Source: Thermomonas sp. | GTDB taxonomy: Bacteria > Pseudomonadota > Gammaproteobacteria > Xanthomonadales > Xanthomonadaceae | Assembly: GCF_019104945.1 (NCBI RefSeq) | Contig: NZ_JAHRWW010000045.1 | Coordinates: 1 to 55,949 of the forward strand | Direction of reading: 5' to 3' | Length of the DNA stretch: 55,949 nucleotides | Shown: in pieces, positions 29,821-38,825 of the stretch | Layout of the letters: every line of letters starts with the position of its first letter | Position numbering within the stretch: position 1 is the first letter of the stretch | The notes under the pieces: generated by a model | Seen by the model: only the letters and a program-made list of their open reading frames with translations | Told to the model about the DNA's origin: nothing | Databases searched by the model: none | Translations under genes and position numbers: made by a program

Positions 29821-31821
29821 ATGCTGACACCGCGCCCACTCGCCCTAGCGTTGCTCACCGTTCTGAGCGCAGGATTCCTTACCACCCCCGCACATGCAGC
29901 TAAAAAGCCTGCCGCAAAGAAGACCGCGCCGCACGCGTCGGCCTGTACGGATTTCTACGCAGAGGCAAACAAAGGCTGGCTTATTGCCAACCCTCTGCCA
30001 GAGCATGGCTCGGTCTCGGCACTGGGGCAGATGTCTGCACGCTCGCTGCAGCAGCAGCGCGACTTATTAGAAAAAGCCGCAAGTGCGCCGCAAAACAACG
30101 TGCAAAAATTACTGGGTGATTTTTGGGCCAGCGGCCTAGACGAAGCCGCGATTGAGCGCGACGGCGCAGCGCCTATCGCCCCACTGCTAAAACGCATCGA
30201 CAGCATGCGTAAAACTGGCGATGTTGCGCCTGCCATTGCCGCACTCCACCAAGTAGGCATTCCGGTGGCCTTCCAGTTTGGCGCAGACGTTGACCTGCGC
30301 GACCTTAACCGGCATCTCGGCTACTTCAGTCAAGGCGGCGTTGGCCTTCCTGACCCGGCTTATTACACGCGCAACGACGCCGATACGCAGGCGCTCATTG
30401 CTCGTTATGCCGATTACATCCGCGCAATTCTTGCGCTTACTGGCGTGCCTGCGAAAGACATCGAGGCTCAAACGGCCTTAGTCCTAGACCTAGAAAAGCG
30501 CATCGCCGCCAAGGCCAAGCCCCTTGCTGAGTTGCGCGATCCTCGTAATAACTTTGCCCCAGTAGCCACCGCCGAGCTTGGCAAGCAGTATAAAAACTTG
30601 CGCTTAGACGCATTTTTGCAGACGCAGAGCGTGAGCGACGATACTGTCTCCATCGCTAACCCCGCCATGCTCACCGAGCTTGACCAATTGGTTACGCGTT
30701 TGAAGCCCGTGCAATGGCAGGCGTATTTACGCTGGCGTATCGGCGATGCGATGGCGCCTTTTCTCTCCAAACCCTGGCGCGATGCGGCGTTTAGTTTCCG
30801 CGGCAAAATACTGCTTGGGAAAAGCGCGCCCGCACCACTTTGGCAGCAGACTTTAGACGCCATCAATCTTGCCGCAGGCCCCATGCTAGGCCGCGAATAT
30901 GCCGCGTCTTATCTCAGTGACGCCAGCCGCAAGCAGGCCGAGCAGATCGCCGACCAAGTGCTAACCGTATTGAAAGACCGCATCGCCAGCAGCACGCGCT
31001 TCAGCGAAGCCGCCAAAGCCGAAGCCAGCAAGAAACTTGGCAAGCTGAAAATCGAAGTCGGCACACCACCTTATGACCTCGATTACAGCGTGCAGCCGAT
31101 GGGGCGCGGCAGCTTTGGCAGCAACATCCTGATCGCTTCTACCTGGCGCCACACGCAAGAAATGAAGCGCATCGGCAAGAGCGGGGCCGCGCGCCGCTGG
31201 GACGTGCTGCCGCAGCAACCCGCGCTTGCCTACGACCTTGCCCATAATCGCCTCATCGTAACGGCGGCAATGCTGCAAACGCCTGTACTTGACCTATCCA
31301 TGCCGCAGGGCAACCGCTACGGCGCATTTGGTGCACTGGTGGGGCATGAGCTGAGCCACGCCGTGGATGGTTTGGGCAGGCACATCGACGCCGACGGCAA
31401 CATCCGTGATTGGTGGCAGCCCAGCGACGTGAGCGCGTGGGATGCTGTGACCGCAAAGGTCACCGCGCTGTACAGCAACCTTCCATACCCGGGCTTGAAA
31501 GATGTCAAGCTCAATAGCGATCTAACCCGCAATGAAAACCTTGCCGATTTAGCCGGGCTGGAGCTTGCTAAAACCGCTGCAGACGCCGCCAATACCGCAA
31601 CCGCGCAGCGGCATAAAGAGTTCTATACCGGCTGGGCGCAACTATGGGCGCAGCAAGTACCCCATGCCGATGCCGAGGCGCGCAGCCAGCAAGACGTTCG
31701 TGCGCCGGGCCTCCTGCGCACAAACATCCCGCTGATGCAGCAGCCGGCATTTGGGGAAGCCTACGGTTGCCGAATTGGTGCCGCGATGCGGCCTAAAGAA
31801 CAAGTGCGTTTATTTGACTAA
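29821..31821 (+). CDS. Secreted M13-family (neprilysin-like) metallopeptidase
   Basis: A 666-residue zinc endopeptidase exported by a signal peptide (LALALLTVLSAGFLTTPAHA, cleavage near AHA-AK). A Lys/Ala-rich stretch follows. The PepO-like N-terminal domain contains CTDFYAEANKGWL. The catalytic motifs are HELSH in VGHELSHAVDGLG and ENLADLAGLELA, which supplies the third zinc ligand, with NxY-type substrate contact upstream. The C-terminus ends CRIGAAMRPKEQVRLFD instead of the usual C-x-x-W. It likely cleaves peptides in the periplasm. Confidence 0.93.
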   Translation: MLTPRPLALALLTVLSAGFLTTPAHAAKKPAAKKTAPHASACTDFYAEANKGWLIANPLPEHGSVSALGQMSARSLQQQRDLLEKAASAPQNNVQKLLGDFWASGLDEAAIERDGAAPIAPLLKRIDSMRKTGDVAPAIAALHQVGIPVAFQFGADVDLRDLNRHLGYFSQGGVGLPDPAYYTRNDADTQALIARYADYIRAILALTGVPAKDIEAQTALVLDLEKRIAAKAKPLAELRDPRNNFAPVATAELGKQYKNLRLDAFLQTQSVSDDTVSIANPAMLTELDQLVTRLKPVQWQAYLRWRIGDAMAPFLSKPWRDAAFSFRGKILLGKSAPAPLWQQTLDAINLAAGPMLGREYAASYLSDASRKQAEQIADQVLTVLKDRIASSTRFSEAAKAEASKKLGKLKIEVGTPPYDLDYSVQPMGRGSFGSNILIASTWRHTQEMKRIGKSGAARRWDVLPQQPALAYDLAHNRLIVTAAMLQTPVLDLSMPQGNRYGAFGALVGHELSHAVDGLGRHIDADGNIRDWWQPSDVSAWDAVTAKVTALYSNLPYPGLKDVKLNSDLTRNENLADLAGLELAKTAADAANTATAQRHKEFYTGWAQLWAQQVPHADAEARSQQDVRAPGLLRTNIPLMQQPAFGEAYGCRIGAAMRPKEQVRLFD

Positions 31822-32490
31822 TCAGCGCACGATCCGCATGCGCGGCCCACGCCCGCCCTTGCCAAAGGGCGGCTGGCCGCGCCAATAGCGGATCAGTAGC
31901 CAGCCGAACAGCATCCCACCAAGGTGGGCGAAATGCGCCACCCCCGGCTGCAAGCCGCTAAAACCAGCGCCTAATTCAAACAAACCATAAAGAATAACCA
32001 AGGTGCGCGCCTTCATTGGAATCGGCGGAAACAGCAGCATCACGCGCTGATTTGGAAACAGCATGCCGTAGGCCAGCAGCAGACCGAACACGCCGCCCGA
32101 AGCACCGATTGTTGGATACGGATCCGCGCCATTGGCCACCGCATACGAACCTACCGCCAACTGACACAGGCCCGCACCCACAACACAGACCAAATAGAAC
32201 GTAAGGAAACGGCGCTCGCCCCACGTATATTCCAGCGGCGAGCCAAACATCACCAAGGCCAACATATTGAAGGCAAGGTGCATGAATCCACCGTGTAAGA
32301 AGCTATAACTCACCAGCTGCCACGGCAAGAACGCGGGCGCACCGCCCATATCCGCCGCATACACCGTATCGGCCCAAGGCCATAGCATGAGACTGACAAG
32401 TGCCTCATTGCCCGCCACAGCCTGCAGCAAAAAGCCGATCACATTCGCGATCAGCAGTATTTTGGTCATTTTGGGAAGGTTGAATGGCAT
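31822..32490 (-). CDS. Rhomboid-family intramembrane serine protease
   Basis: A 222-residue protein with six predicted membrane segments. The catalytic serine is in GASGGVFGL and the histidine in HFAHLGGMLFGW, with the conserved L1-loop ERRFLTFYL and HGGFMHLAFNM. It ends in a basic, Gly-rich tail (FGKGGRGPRMRIVR). The start at 32490 avoids an overlap with the upstream gene. Its stop abuts that of the convergent peptidase gene. Confidence 0.92.
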   Translation of the reverse strand: MPFNLPKMTKILLIANVIGFLLQAVAGNEALVSLMLWPWADTVYAADMGGAPAFLPWQLVSYSFLHGGFMHLAFNMLALVMFGSPLEYTWGERRFLTFYLVCVVGAGLCQLAVGSYAVANGADPYPTIGASGGVFGLLLAYGMLFPNQRVMLLFPPIPMKARTLVILYGLFELGAGFSGLQPGVAHFAHLGGMLFGWLLIRYWRGQPPFGKGGRGPRMRIVR

Positions 32491-32531
32491 CCGTGCAAAT
32501 TTCCGAATTCGCTGCAGTGCATCATAGCCGT

Positions 32532-32879
32532 TTAGCGAGGGGCCCAAACGGCGCTATCCAAACTTTCTTCATCCTGCAGCAAGCGAACCCGCCCGTTGCG
32601 AACGTCCACCCCTTCCGCCCGCAAACGCTGGCATTGTTCTAGATAGGCCTCCGAACCCTCTGGAAAGGCAATCCGTCCGTCGGAACGCAAAATGCGGTGC
32701 CACGGTAGGTGAGCCCCTTCCGAATGCGCCAGTATTCGCGCCACTAGGCGCGCGCGCCCCGGTAGCCCCGCGCGGCGCGCCACTGCACCATAGCTGGTCG
32801 GTTGGCCACGCGGAACCGCGCGTATCGCCGCAACGATACGCTGCTCTGCCGTAAGTGGAGTGTCCGCTGACTTCATCAT
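32532..32879 (-). CDS. Alkyltransferase-like protein (MGMT fold, no cysteine)
   Basis: A protein of about 115 residues with the DNA-binding domain of O6-alkylguanine transferases (RGQPTSYGAVARRAGLPGRARLVARIL). In place of the active PCHR it has PWHRI, the signature of alkyltransferase-like (ATL) proteins. These bind O6-alkylguanine lesions and recruit nucleotide excision repair rather than repairing directly. Two adjacent ATG codons (32879, 32876) are possible starts; neither has a strong ribosome site. The rhomboid gene follows after 41 bases. Confidence 0.88.
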   Translation of the reverse strand: MMKSADTPLTAEQRIVAAIRAVPRGQPTSYGAVARRAGLPGRARLVARILAHSEGAHLPWHRILRSDGRIAFPEGSEAYLEQCQRLRAEGVDVRNGRVRLLQDEESLDSAVWAPR

Positions 32880-32921
32880 TCGGGTTAGCATAGCGCTAAG
32901 CCCTACTGCAGTGATTTCCAC

Positions 32922-33332
32922 ATGGACAATTTCGAGCAGGTTCGCCAGCACCTCACCGCCAGCGGCTATCGGCTGACGCTACAAGAGCCGTATATGGTTT
33001 GCGTCGAGCTTTCGCTGGTGCAAGGCACCCGTCATCAGTCGATTTTTTTGGCTGAAATCAAAGACGACGACGGGCGCAATTACCTTCGCGTCAGCACCGC
33101 CGTGGCCCCCACTACCGGCATGGACGCGCGCAAGGCATTGACGTTCAACTGGCACAGCCGCGTGGGTTACCTCGGCGTGGGCAACCTCGACGGCGTGCCG
33201 TATTTGCAGCTTTGCGAAAACCGTCCGTATGACTGCCTGCACCCGGCCGAAATTGATCGCCTCGTGCTGGAAATTGGCGGCACCGGCGATGAAATGGAGC
33301 GCAGCCTGTCGGCTGGAGGCGATTTGTTGTAG
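32922..33332 (+). CDS. Conserved small protein, YbjN/T3S-chaperone-like fold possible
   Basis: A soluble 136-residue acidic protein without signal or membrane segment. I do not recognise it with certainty. Alternating strand-like segments (YMVCVELSLV, QSIFLAEIKDD, YLRVSTAVAP, RVGYLGVGNLDGVPYLQL) with a helical N- and C-terminus recall the YbjN or type III secretion chaperone fold. It is divergent from the ATL gene and convergent with pit, and no function is proposed. Confidence 0.7.
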   Translation: MDNFEQVRQHLTASGYRLTLQEPYMVCVELSLVQGTRHQSIFLAEIKDDDGRNYLRVSTAVAPTTGMDARKALTFNWHSRVGYLGVGNLDGVPYLQLCENRPYDCLHPAEIDRLVLEIGGTGDEMERSLSAGGDLL

Positions 33333-33341
33333 CGGGTGGGC

Positions 33342-34466
33342 TTACGCCCAGCCCAGCAGCATCATCCCGCGGTAGAACAGCCACGCCACACCCGCAGAGG
33401 CCGGAATCGTTAGAATCCACGCCCATACGATGCGCTCAATCGTGCGCATTTTGAGGCGCCGCGGGTTCTTCGCAAAACCTACGCCCATGATCGCCGTTGA
33501 AACGGTGTGCGTAGTGGACACCGGCATACCGAAGTGCGCCGCCGTCATCAGCACCGTGGCCGAACTGGTATCTACTGCAAAACCGTCAAGCGGATGCAGC
33601 TTCACCATTTTGTGGCCCAGCGTTTTAATGATGCGCCAGCCTCCAGAGGCCGTCCCTGCCGCCATTACCAGCGCACACGTCACCACAATCCAGGTCGCAA
33701 CTTCATTACCCACAATCGATTGATCGGGGTGCATAAACGCAAGAATATCGGGAAGATCATTCAGCGCGCCTGAGGCTTCCGCACCGACCAAGGTCAACGC
33801 AATGATGCCCATGGTTTTTTGCGCGTCATTATGGCCGTGGGCATAGCCCATATACGCGGCCGACATGATCTGCATTTTGCCAAAACCGGCGTTGATCCAG
33901 CGCGGCCGTGCAATGCGTTTAAGCACACCACCCGCGCGCTCCATCCCCGAGATCAGCGCCCACAGCAGCACCATCAGGGTTAGGCCAAGCAAAAACCCAA
34001 CCACCGGCGAAGACACCATCGGCACTAGCACTTTCCACACAAGGCCTTTGCTCTTGGTCCACTCTACGGTTGTGTCGATCCACAGCAGCGAATTCCAGTT
34101 ACCGTGCGATGCCGACAGCGCCGCGCCGCACAGCCCGCCGATCAGTGCATGTGAAGACGAGGACGGAAGCCCCAGCCACCAGGTCAATAGGTTCCACGCA
34201 ATCGCGCCTAAAAGTGCGCACAGCACCAGCTGCGAAGTTGCGGTGACCACTTCAGTATTCACGATCCCCGTGGCAATGGTGGCGGCCACTGCGGTTCCGG
34301 TAAGTGCGCCCACAAGGTTCATTACCGCGGCCAAGCTCACCGCTTTACCTGGTGTAAGTACCTTGGTGGCCACCGAGGCGGCAATCGAGTTTGCGGTGTC
34401 GTGAAAGCCGTTGATGAACTCGAACACGAGTGCAGCAAGGATCACCACCAGTACGAGCGTCAGCAT
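33342..34466 (-). CDS. pit: Low-affinity inorganic phosphate transporter, Pit family
   Basis: Proton-coupled importer of metal-phosphate complexes. The 374-residue protein has about ten membrane segments and the two family signatures, GFHDTANSIA at about 20-29 and GYAHGHNDAQKTMGI near 216. AGAGGG lies upstream of the ATG. It follows the DUF47 gene by 11 bases, the standard pair. A candidate PhoB box precedes the pair, which would make expression phosphate-dependent, unlike the constitutive E. coli PitA. Confidence 0.95.
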   Translation of the reverse strand: MLTLVLVVILAALVFEFINGFHDTANSIAASVATKVLTPGKAVSLAAVMNLVGALTGTAVAATIATGIVNTEVVTATSQLVLCALLGAIAWNLLTWWLGLPSSSSHALIGGLCGAALSASHGNWNSLLWIDTTVEWTKSKGLVWKVLVPMVSSPVVGFLLGLTLMVLLWALISGMERAGGVLKRIARPRWINAGFGKMQIMSAAYMGYAHGHNDAQKTMGIIALTLVGAEASGALNDLPDILAFMHPDQSIVGNEVATWIVVTCALVMAAGTASGGWRIIKTLGHKMVKLHPLDGFAVDTSSATVLMTAAHFGMPVSTTHTVSTAIMGVGFAKNPRRLKMRTIERIVWAWILTIPASAGVAWLFYRGMMLLGWA

Positions 34467-34477
34467 CGCGCGCCCTC

Positions 34478-35104
34478 TTACGAATTTTTCAGCACGATCT
34501 GGTAGGCCACTACGCCCGCCTCACGGCAGCGGTCGATGGCTTTTTCCAGAATTTCGAAAAACTCTTTTAGCAAAAACATCTGCAGGCTATCGAGCTTGCC
34601 GGAATAGATTTCGCGATACAGCTCCAGCATCAATCGATCGGCTTCGTTTTCAATCGAACGCAGCTTTTCATTCAGCGCGGTCATACGATCCAGATTCATA
34701 TGCTCCAGCTGATCCACCATTTGCACCACTACTTCGGCGGCCTGCTCCAACATGGCGGCGCGCGGCGCGAAGTCGATCTGCTCAAGGTGTTGCGTTGCAA
34801 GCGCATAGCGGTCTGCAAATTTCTCCACCTGTTTGGGGATTTTGTGCAGCGCCGAGCCCAGCGCTTCGATATCTTCACGCTCAATGGGGGTGATATAGCT
34901 ATCCACCAATGCTTGGCTAATTTTTTCTGCCGCATTGCGCTCACGCAGACGCGCTAATTTGAACGCATCCAGTGCCGGCTGACGGTCGGCTTCTTTCATC
35001 ATGGCGTGCAGCGCCTTCGCGCTATCAAGCGCTGCGGCCGCCGCTTCGTCTAGCAGCGTATAGAACTGCGTGCCCGAGCCAAAAATGGTTTGCAGTGAGA
35101 ACAT
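34478..35104 (-). CDS. DUF47 (PhoU-like) Pit accessory protein
   Basis: A 208-residue all-helical cytosolic protein. The beginning FGSGTQFYTLLDEAAAAA and the segment ENEADRLMLELYREIYSG, with clustered acidic residues for metal binding, are typical of DUF47/YkaA proteins that regulate Pit transporters. It is the first gene of the pit pair, with AGGA 8 bases before its ATG. Confidence 0.93.
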   Translation of the reverse strand: MFSLQTIFGSGTQFYTLLDEAAAAALDSAKALHAMMKEADRQPALDAFKLARLRERNAAEKISQALVDSYITPIEREDIEALGSALHKIPKQVEKFADRYALATQHLEQIDFAPRAAMLEQAAEVVVQMVDQLEHMNLDRMTALNEKLRSIENEADRLMLELYREIYSGKLDSLQMFLLKEFFEILEKAIDRCREAGVVAYQIVLKNS

Positions 35105-35129
35105 GATCGAATCCTAGAAATGGCTGCGC

Positions 35130-35164
35130 CACAATAAACGCGAATTGTGACGATTTAGTGACAA
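35130..35164 (-). promoter_or_regulatory. Candidate PhoB box and -10 for the DUF47-pit operon
   Basis: On the minus strand TTGTCAC-TAAA-TCGTCAC (35164 to 35147) fits the two 7-base direct repeats with a 4-base A/T spacer of the Pho box, with 13 of 18 positions matching the E. coli consensus. A -10-like TATTGT starts exactly 10 bases downstream, the known spacing for PhoB-activated promoters. There is no separate -35. Confidence 0.6.
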
Positions 35165-35222
35165 ACCCACCCCATTCTTTCTTAACGTCATTTTTCTAAA
35201 TATCGCCCCACGCCCGCGGCCC

Positions 35223-35369
35223 TGTTATGATGCCCCTGCGCTCCGGCGCACCTCATGGACATACAGCCCTGCACTCACTGCCGCTCTTACCGCCCCGCCC
35301 ATACTACTGGGACGGCTGGCGCTGTCCAATTCCCCTTCCCCCCCATAGCCTACGTCCGGTGAAGCCCTC
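35223..35369 (+). promoter_or_regulatory. Extended -10 promoter and leader of the CorC/HlyC gene
   Basis: TGTTATGAT (35223-35231) is an extended -10 element. It leaves a leader of about 130 bases before the GTG at 35370. The leader holds an open frame 35255-35362 of 35 codons with a Pro-rich end (FPFPP) and a stop 7 bases before the GTG. An overlapping frame from 35227 is also Pro-rich. Neither has a ribosome binding site. Confidence 0.35.
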
Positions 35370-36680
35370 GTGCTGGAACTGTTGATTGTCCTTGCCCTGA
35401 TTTTGCTCAACGCATTCTTTGCGTTGGCCGAAATGGCCGTTGTCACATCCCGCAAAGCGCGCCTGAAACAGCGTGCAGAAACCAGCCGTGGCGCGCGGCG
35501 CGCACTGGATCTTGCCGAACACCCGGAACGCTTTCTCTCTACGGTGCAAGTGGGGCTCACCCTAATCACCATCCTCACCGGCATGTACGGCGGCGAGGCA
35601 ATCGGTGGGCTCATCGGCAGTTGGCTGAGTGAAGTGTTCCCCAATATGGGGCGGCACGCGGGCACCGTAGGCACGGTGCTCGCCGTAAGTCTCATCACGT
35701 ATTTAAGCATCGCACTGGGCGAACTTCTGCCCAAGCGGCTCGCCCTACTCGCGCCTGAAAGCCTCGCCGCTTGGGTCGCTGTACCCATGCACTGGTTATC
35801 GCGAATGGCTAGCCCCGTCGTGTGGTTACTCAGCGCCACTGTGCGGCTCTTTTTGAAGCTGCTACGCATCAACGGCCATTCCGATGCGCAGGTGACGGAA
35901 GAAGAAATTCAGCTATTGGTGAGTGAAAGCCACGAACAGGGTGTGATCGATCTCGACGAGCGCAATATGATGAACCGGGTTCTGCGCCTAGGCGACCGCA
36001 CCGCCGATAGCCTGATGACACCGCGTACGCGCATTACCTGGCTCGACACCCAAGCGTCCCCCGCTGAAAACCTTGCCACAATGCAGGAAGAAGCCTTCTC
36101 GCGCTATCCGGTGTATCGCGGCAATGACAGCGATGTTGCAGGAATTTTAGAAGTCAAAACCCTGCTGGATGAACTCGGCAAACCTAAGCCCAATCTCTTT
36201 CAACACCTGCGCCCTGCATTGTTTGTTTCCGAATCCACGCACGCCATGAAGCTGCTGGAGATTTTGCGTGAAGAGCAGCAGTCACAAGCACTGGTGGTGG
36301 ATGAATATGGCGACATCCAGGGCCTTGTTACCATCAGTGACATCGTTGATGCCGTGATTGGCCGCCTGCAGGCAGGCGCCGACACCGACCCAGACGAAGC
36401 GCTGGTGGTTGCGCGCGAAGATGGCTCTCTACTTGTCGATGGTGGCCTGCATATCGAAGAGCTGCGCGAACTCACCGGCGAGCGTTTGCCCGATGCCGAA
36501 GAGCACGACTTCCACACCGCAGCGGGCTTGGTCATTACCCACTTTGGCCGTATTCCGCATGTGGGCGAATACTTTTATATCGGCCAATGGCGTATCGAAG
36601 TCGTGGACTTAGACGGCCCGCGTATCGACAAACTCTTGCTGCAGCGTGCGCCGCAAACACAGCTCGAACCCGACGTTTGA
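35370..36680 (+). CDS. Hemolysin-family CNNM/CorC-type transporter
   Basis: A 436-residue inner-membrane protein. A DUF21/CNNM transmembrane domain fills about 1-190 (LLIVLALILLNAFFALAEMAVV, YLSIALGELLPKRLAL), then two CBS domains (near 210-335: PRTRITWLD, VVDEYGDIQGLVTISDI) and a C-terminal CorC/HlyC domain (DGSLLVDGGLHIEELREL). Such proteins are linked to Mg2+/Co2+ export or envelope homeostasis; the name hemolysin is historical. The GTG start fits the usual short N-terminus. A leader with a possible Pro-rich ORF precedes it. Confidence 0.9.
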   Translation: MLELLIVLALILLNAFFALAEMAVVTSRKARLKQRAETSRGARRALDLAEHPERFLSTVQVGLTLITILTGMYGGEAIGGLIGSWLSEVFPNMGRHAGTVGTVLAVSLITYLSIALGELLPKRLALLAPESLAAWVAVPMHWLSRMASPVVWLLSATVRLFLKLLRINGHSDAQVTEEEIQLLVSESHEQGVIDLDERNMMNRVLRLGDRTADSLMTPRTRITWLDTQASPAENLATMQEEAFSRYPVYRGNDSDVAGILEVKTLLDELGKPKPNLFQHLRPALFVSESTHAMKLLEILREEQQSQALVVDEYGDIQGLVTISDIVDAVIGRLQAGADTDPDEALVVAREDGSLLVDGGLHIEELRELTGERLPDAEEHDFHTAAGLVITHFGRIPHVGEYFYIGQWRIEVVDLDGPRIDKLLLQRAPQTQLEPDV

Positions 36681-36686
36681 TTTGGC

Positions 36687-38825
36687 TTAGCTCAACAGTT
36701 CGGAAAATTCTTCGGCAGGCAGTGGATGCCCCATCCAGAAGCCTTGGATCAAGTCGCAGCCACGCTCACGCAGCAACTCGAACTGGCCGGGCAGTTCCAC
36801 ACCCTCGGCCACCACCGTGATACCCATTGAACCGGCCATCGACAAAATCGCGCTGGTCAGTGATAGGTCTTCGGGGTTGCACAACAGGCCGGAAATAAAG
36901 CTCTTATCAATTTTCAAGCCATCCACCGGCACGCGGCGCAAATGGCTAAGGCTGGAATAGCCGGTGCCAAAATCATCGAGCCAAATCTTGACACCCAGCT
37001 GACGCAGCTTCATCAACAGCTCATTGGTTCCAGACTCGTTATCCAGCACCGCCGTTTCCGTCAACTCAAGATGCAGGCGATCGGCCGTTAGCCCACTTTG
37101 CGCAAGCGCCGTGGTGACTTGTTCGAGTAATGCACCGCTACGCAGCTGGCGCGCAGACACATTGACGGAAACGAAAGGACGCCCCTCACTACCCGGTAGC
37201 GCCGGCCACGTGGCCGCGTCCATACAGGCTTGGCGAAGCGCGCGCAGCCCCAATACTTCAATCAAACCGCTTTGCTCGGCCACTTCAATGAAAATAGACG
37301 GTGGAATGGGGCCTTCGCTGGGGTGATTCCAGCGCAACAGCGATTCTGCCCCCATCAACGTTTTATCTGACGCACGATGGATGGGCTGGTAGGCAAGACT
37401 CAATTCCCCGCGCTCCCAAGCGCCGCGCAGATCGTGCTCCATTCGCGCGCGCCGCTCAATCGCCAAATCCATCGACCGGCTATAGAAACGGTAGCAATTT
37501 TTGCCCGCCATTTTGGCTTGATACATGGCGATATCGCCGTGTTTCATCAGCAGCGAAGCATTGCTCGCATCTTCGGGAAAGATTGCCGCACCAATGGATG
37601 CGCCTAACTGCAGCTGGCGCCCGTACAGCAACAAAGGCTCACTGAGTTCTAGCACCAAGCGCTCAGCCAAGCGCACCACTTGGTTACGCACATTGCCTTC
37701 CGGGTTCGCAGCACCCGCCTGCAGCAAAATAACAAACTCATCGCCACCAAAGCGGGCCACCAGTGCATCCACATCAGGCAAAGACTGCACCGCACGCTGG
37801 ATGCGCATTGCCACCTGCAACAGCACCTCGTCACCCGCTTCGTGCCCTAATGTGTCGTTGATTTGCTTGAAGTCATCAATGTCGGTGAACAACAGCGCGA
37901 GCTGCCGCCCTGCACCCTGCAGTTCGCGCAAACGCCGGTCTAATGATTCACGGAACGCAAGCCTATTGGCCAAGCCAGTGAGCGAATCACTATAGGCCAC
38001 GCGACGAATATCACGATCGTGCCTTGCCACACCCGCACGCATGCGATCAAACGCGCGCACGAGATCGCCAACCTCATCGGTACGGTTTGTCTCAGGAATC
38101 CGTGAAGCAAAGTCACCGGCTTCAATTTGCTTGGCCGCCATCCCCAGCATGCGAATCGGCTTCACCAGTTGCCGCTGCACCAGCAGCGCTGCACCTAATG
38201 ACAGCAGCGCAAGCCCTAGGCTAAGCCCCAACATCCAAGCTCGGCTGTGCTGATTGACTTCGTGTAAACGCTCACGCAGCTCGCTCAGTACATGAGTTTC
38301 AGCGCGCGCCATTGGGGCCAAAGAATAGCCAATGCGCACCCCGCCAAGCCGCTCCTCACCGATCATGATGGGACTAGAGGCATCAAGCACTTCACCGAAC
38401 TTCAGTGAGCGCGGCTCCGATGCCGAAATAATTTGTTTGGCCAACGGGTCGTCCATCAGCCGGCCGTACGATGCGATATCGCCAGACCCATCATGCAAAA
38501 TGCGGCCTTGCGTGTCGTACACCAGCACGTAGTCAACGTCAGGCACGCGCAGCGCGCGTCGCGCCAGTGCCCCTACGGCATCCAAATCAAAGTAATACAG
38601 CGGATTCGTTAACGCATCTGCAAGCTGGCGTACTTGCGCATCACTACTGCTACGCAACTGCTCAAGCAGCAAGACGTGCGTGCTTTGGCTGGACACCTCC
38701 ACCATCTCGCTCTGGCTTTGTCGCTGGCGCTGCCAAAGCAGCGCTAAAATCAGCAGTACGATACCCAGCAGCAGAGCAATTGAAATCTGAAACTTGGATT
38801 GCAAATTCAACCGGAGGCGTTTCAT
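36687..38825 (-). CDS. HAMP-GGDEF-EAL membrane sensor (c-di-GMP turnover)
   Basis: A 712-residue bifunctional-type protein. One membrane helix (about 12-30), a periplasmic sensor domain (about 31-195), a second helix (LGLSLGLALLSLGAALLV), then a HAMP linker. The GGDEF domain has an intact RFGGDEFVI near 360 but no RxxD inhibitory site before it. The EAL domain has ESL in place of EAL (catalytic Glu kept), DDFGTGYSS and EGVE intact, so both activities are possible. The start overlaps the PhnD-like gene by 4 bases, so the binding protein probably presents a ligand to its periplasmic domain. Confidence 0.92.
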   Translation of the reverse strand: MKRLRLNLQSKFQISIALLLGIVLLILALLWQRQRQSQSEMVEVSSQSTHVLLLEQLRSSSDAQVRQLADALTNPLYYFDLDAVGALARRALRVPDVDYVLVYDTQGRILHDGSGDIASYGRLMDDPLAKQIISASEPRSLKFGEVLDASSPIMIGEERLGGVRIGYSLAPMARAETHVLSELRERLHEVNQHSRAWMLGLSLGLALLSLGAALLVQRQLVKPIRMLGMAAKQIEAGDFASRIPETNRTDEVGDLVRAFDRMRAGVARHDRDIRRVAYSDSLTGLANRLAFRESLDRRLRELQGAGRQLALLFTDIDDFKQINDTLGHEAGDEVLLQVAMRIQRAVQSLPDVDALVARFGGDEFVILLQAGAANPEGNVRNQVVRLAERLVLELSEPLLLYGRQLQLGASIGAAIFPEDASNASLLMKHGDIAMYQAKMAGKNCYRFYSRSMDLAIERRARMEHDLRGAWERGELSLAYQPIHRASDKTLMGAESLLRWNHPSEGPIPPSIFIEVAEQSGLIEVLGLRALRQACMDAATWPALPGSEGRPFVSVNVSARQLRSGALLEQVTTALAQSGLTADRLHLELTETAVLDNESGTNELLMKLRQLGVKIWLDDFGTGYSSLSHLRRVPVDGLKIDKSFISGLLCNPEDLSLTSAILSMAGSMGITVVAEGVELPGQFELLRERGCDLIQGFWMGHPLPAEEFSELLS

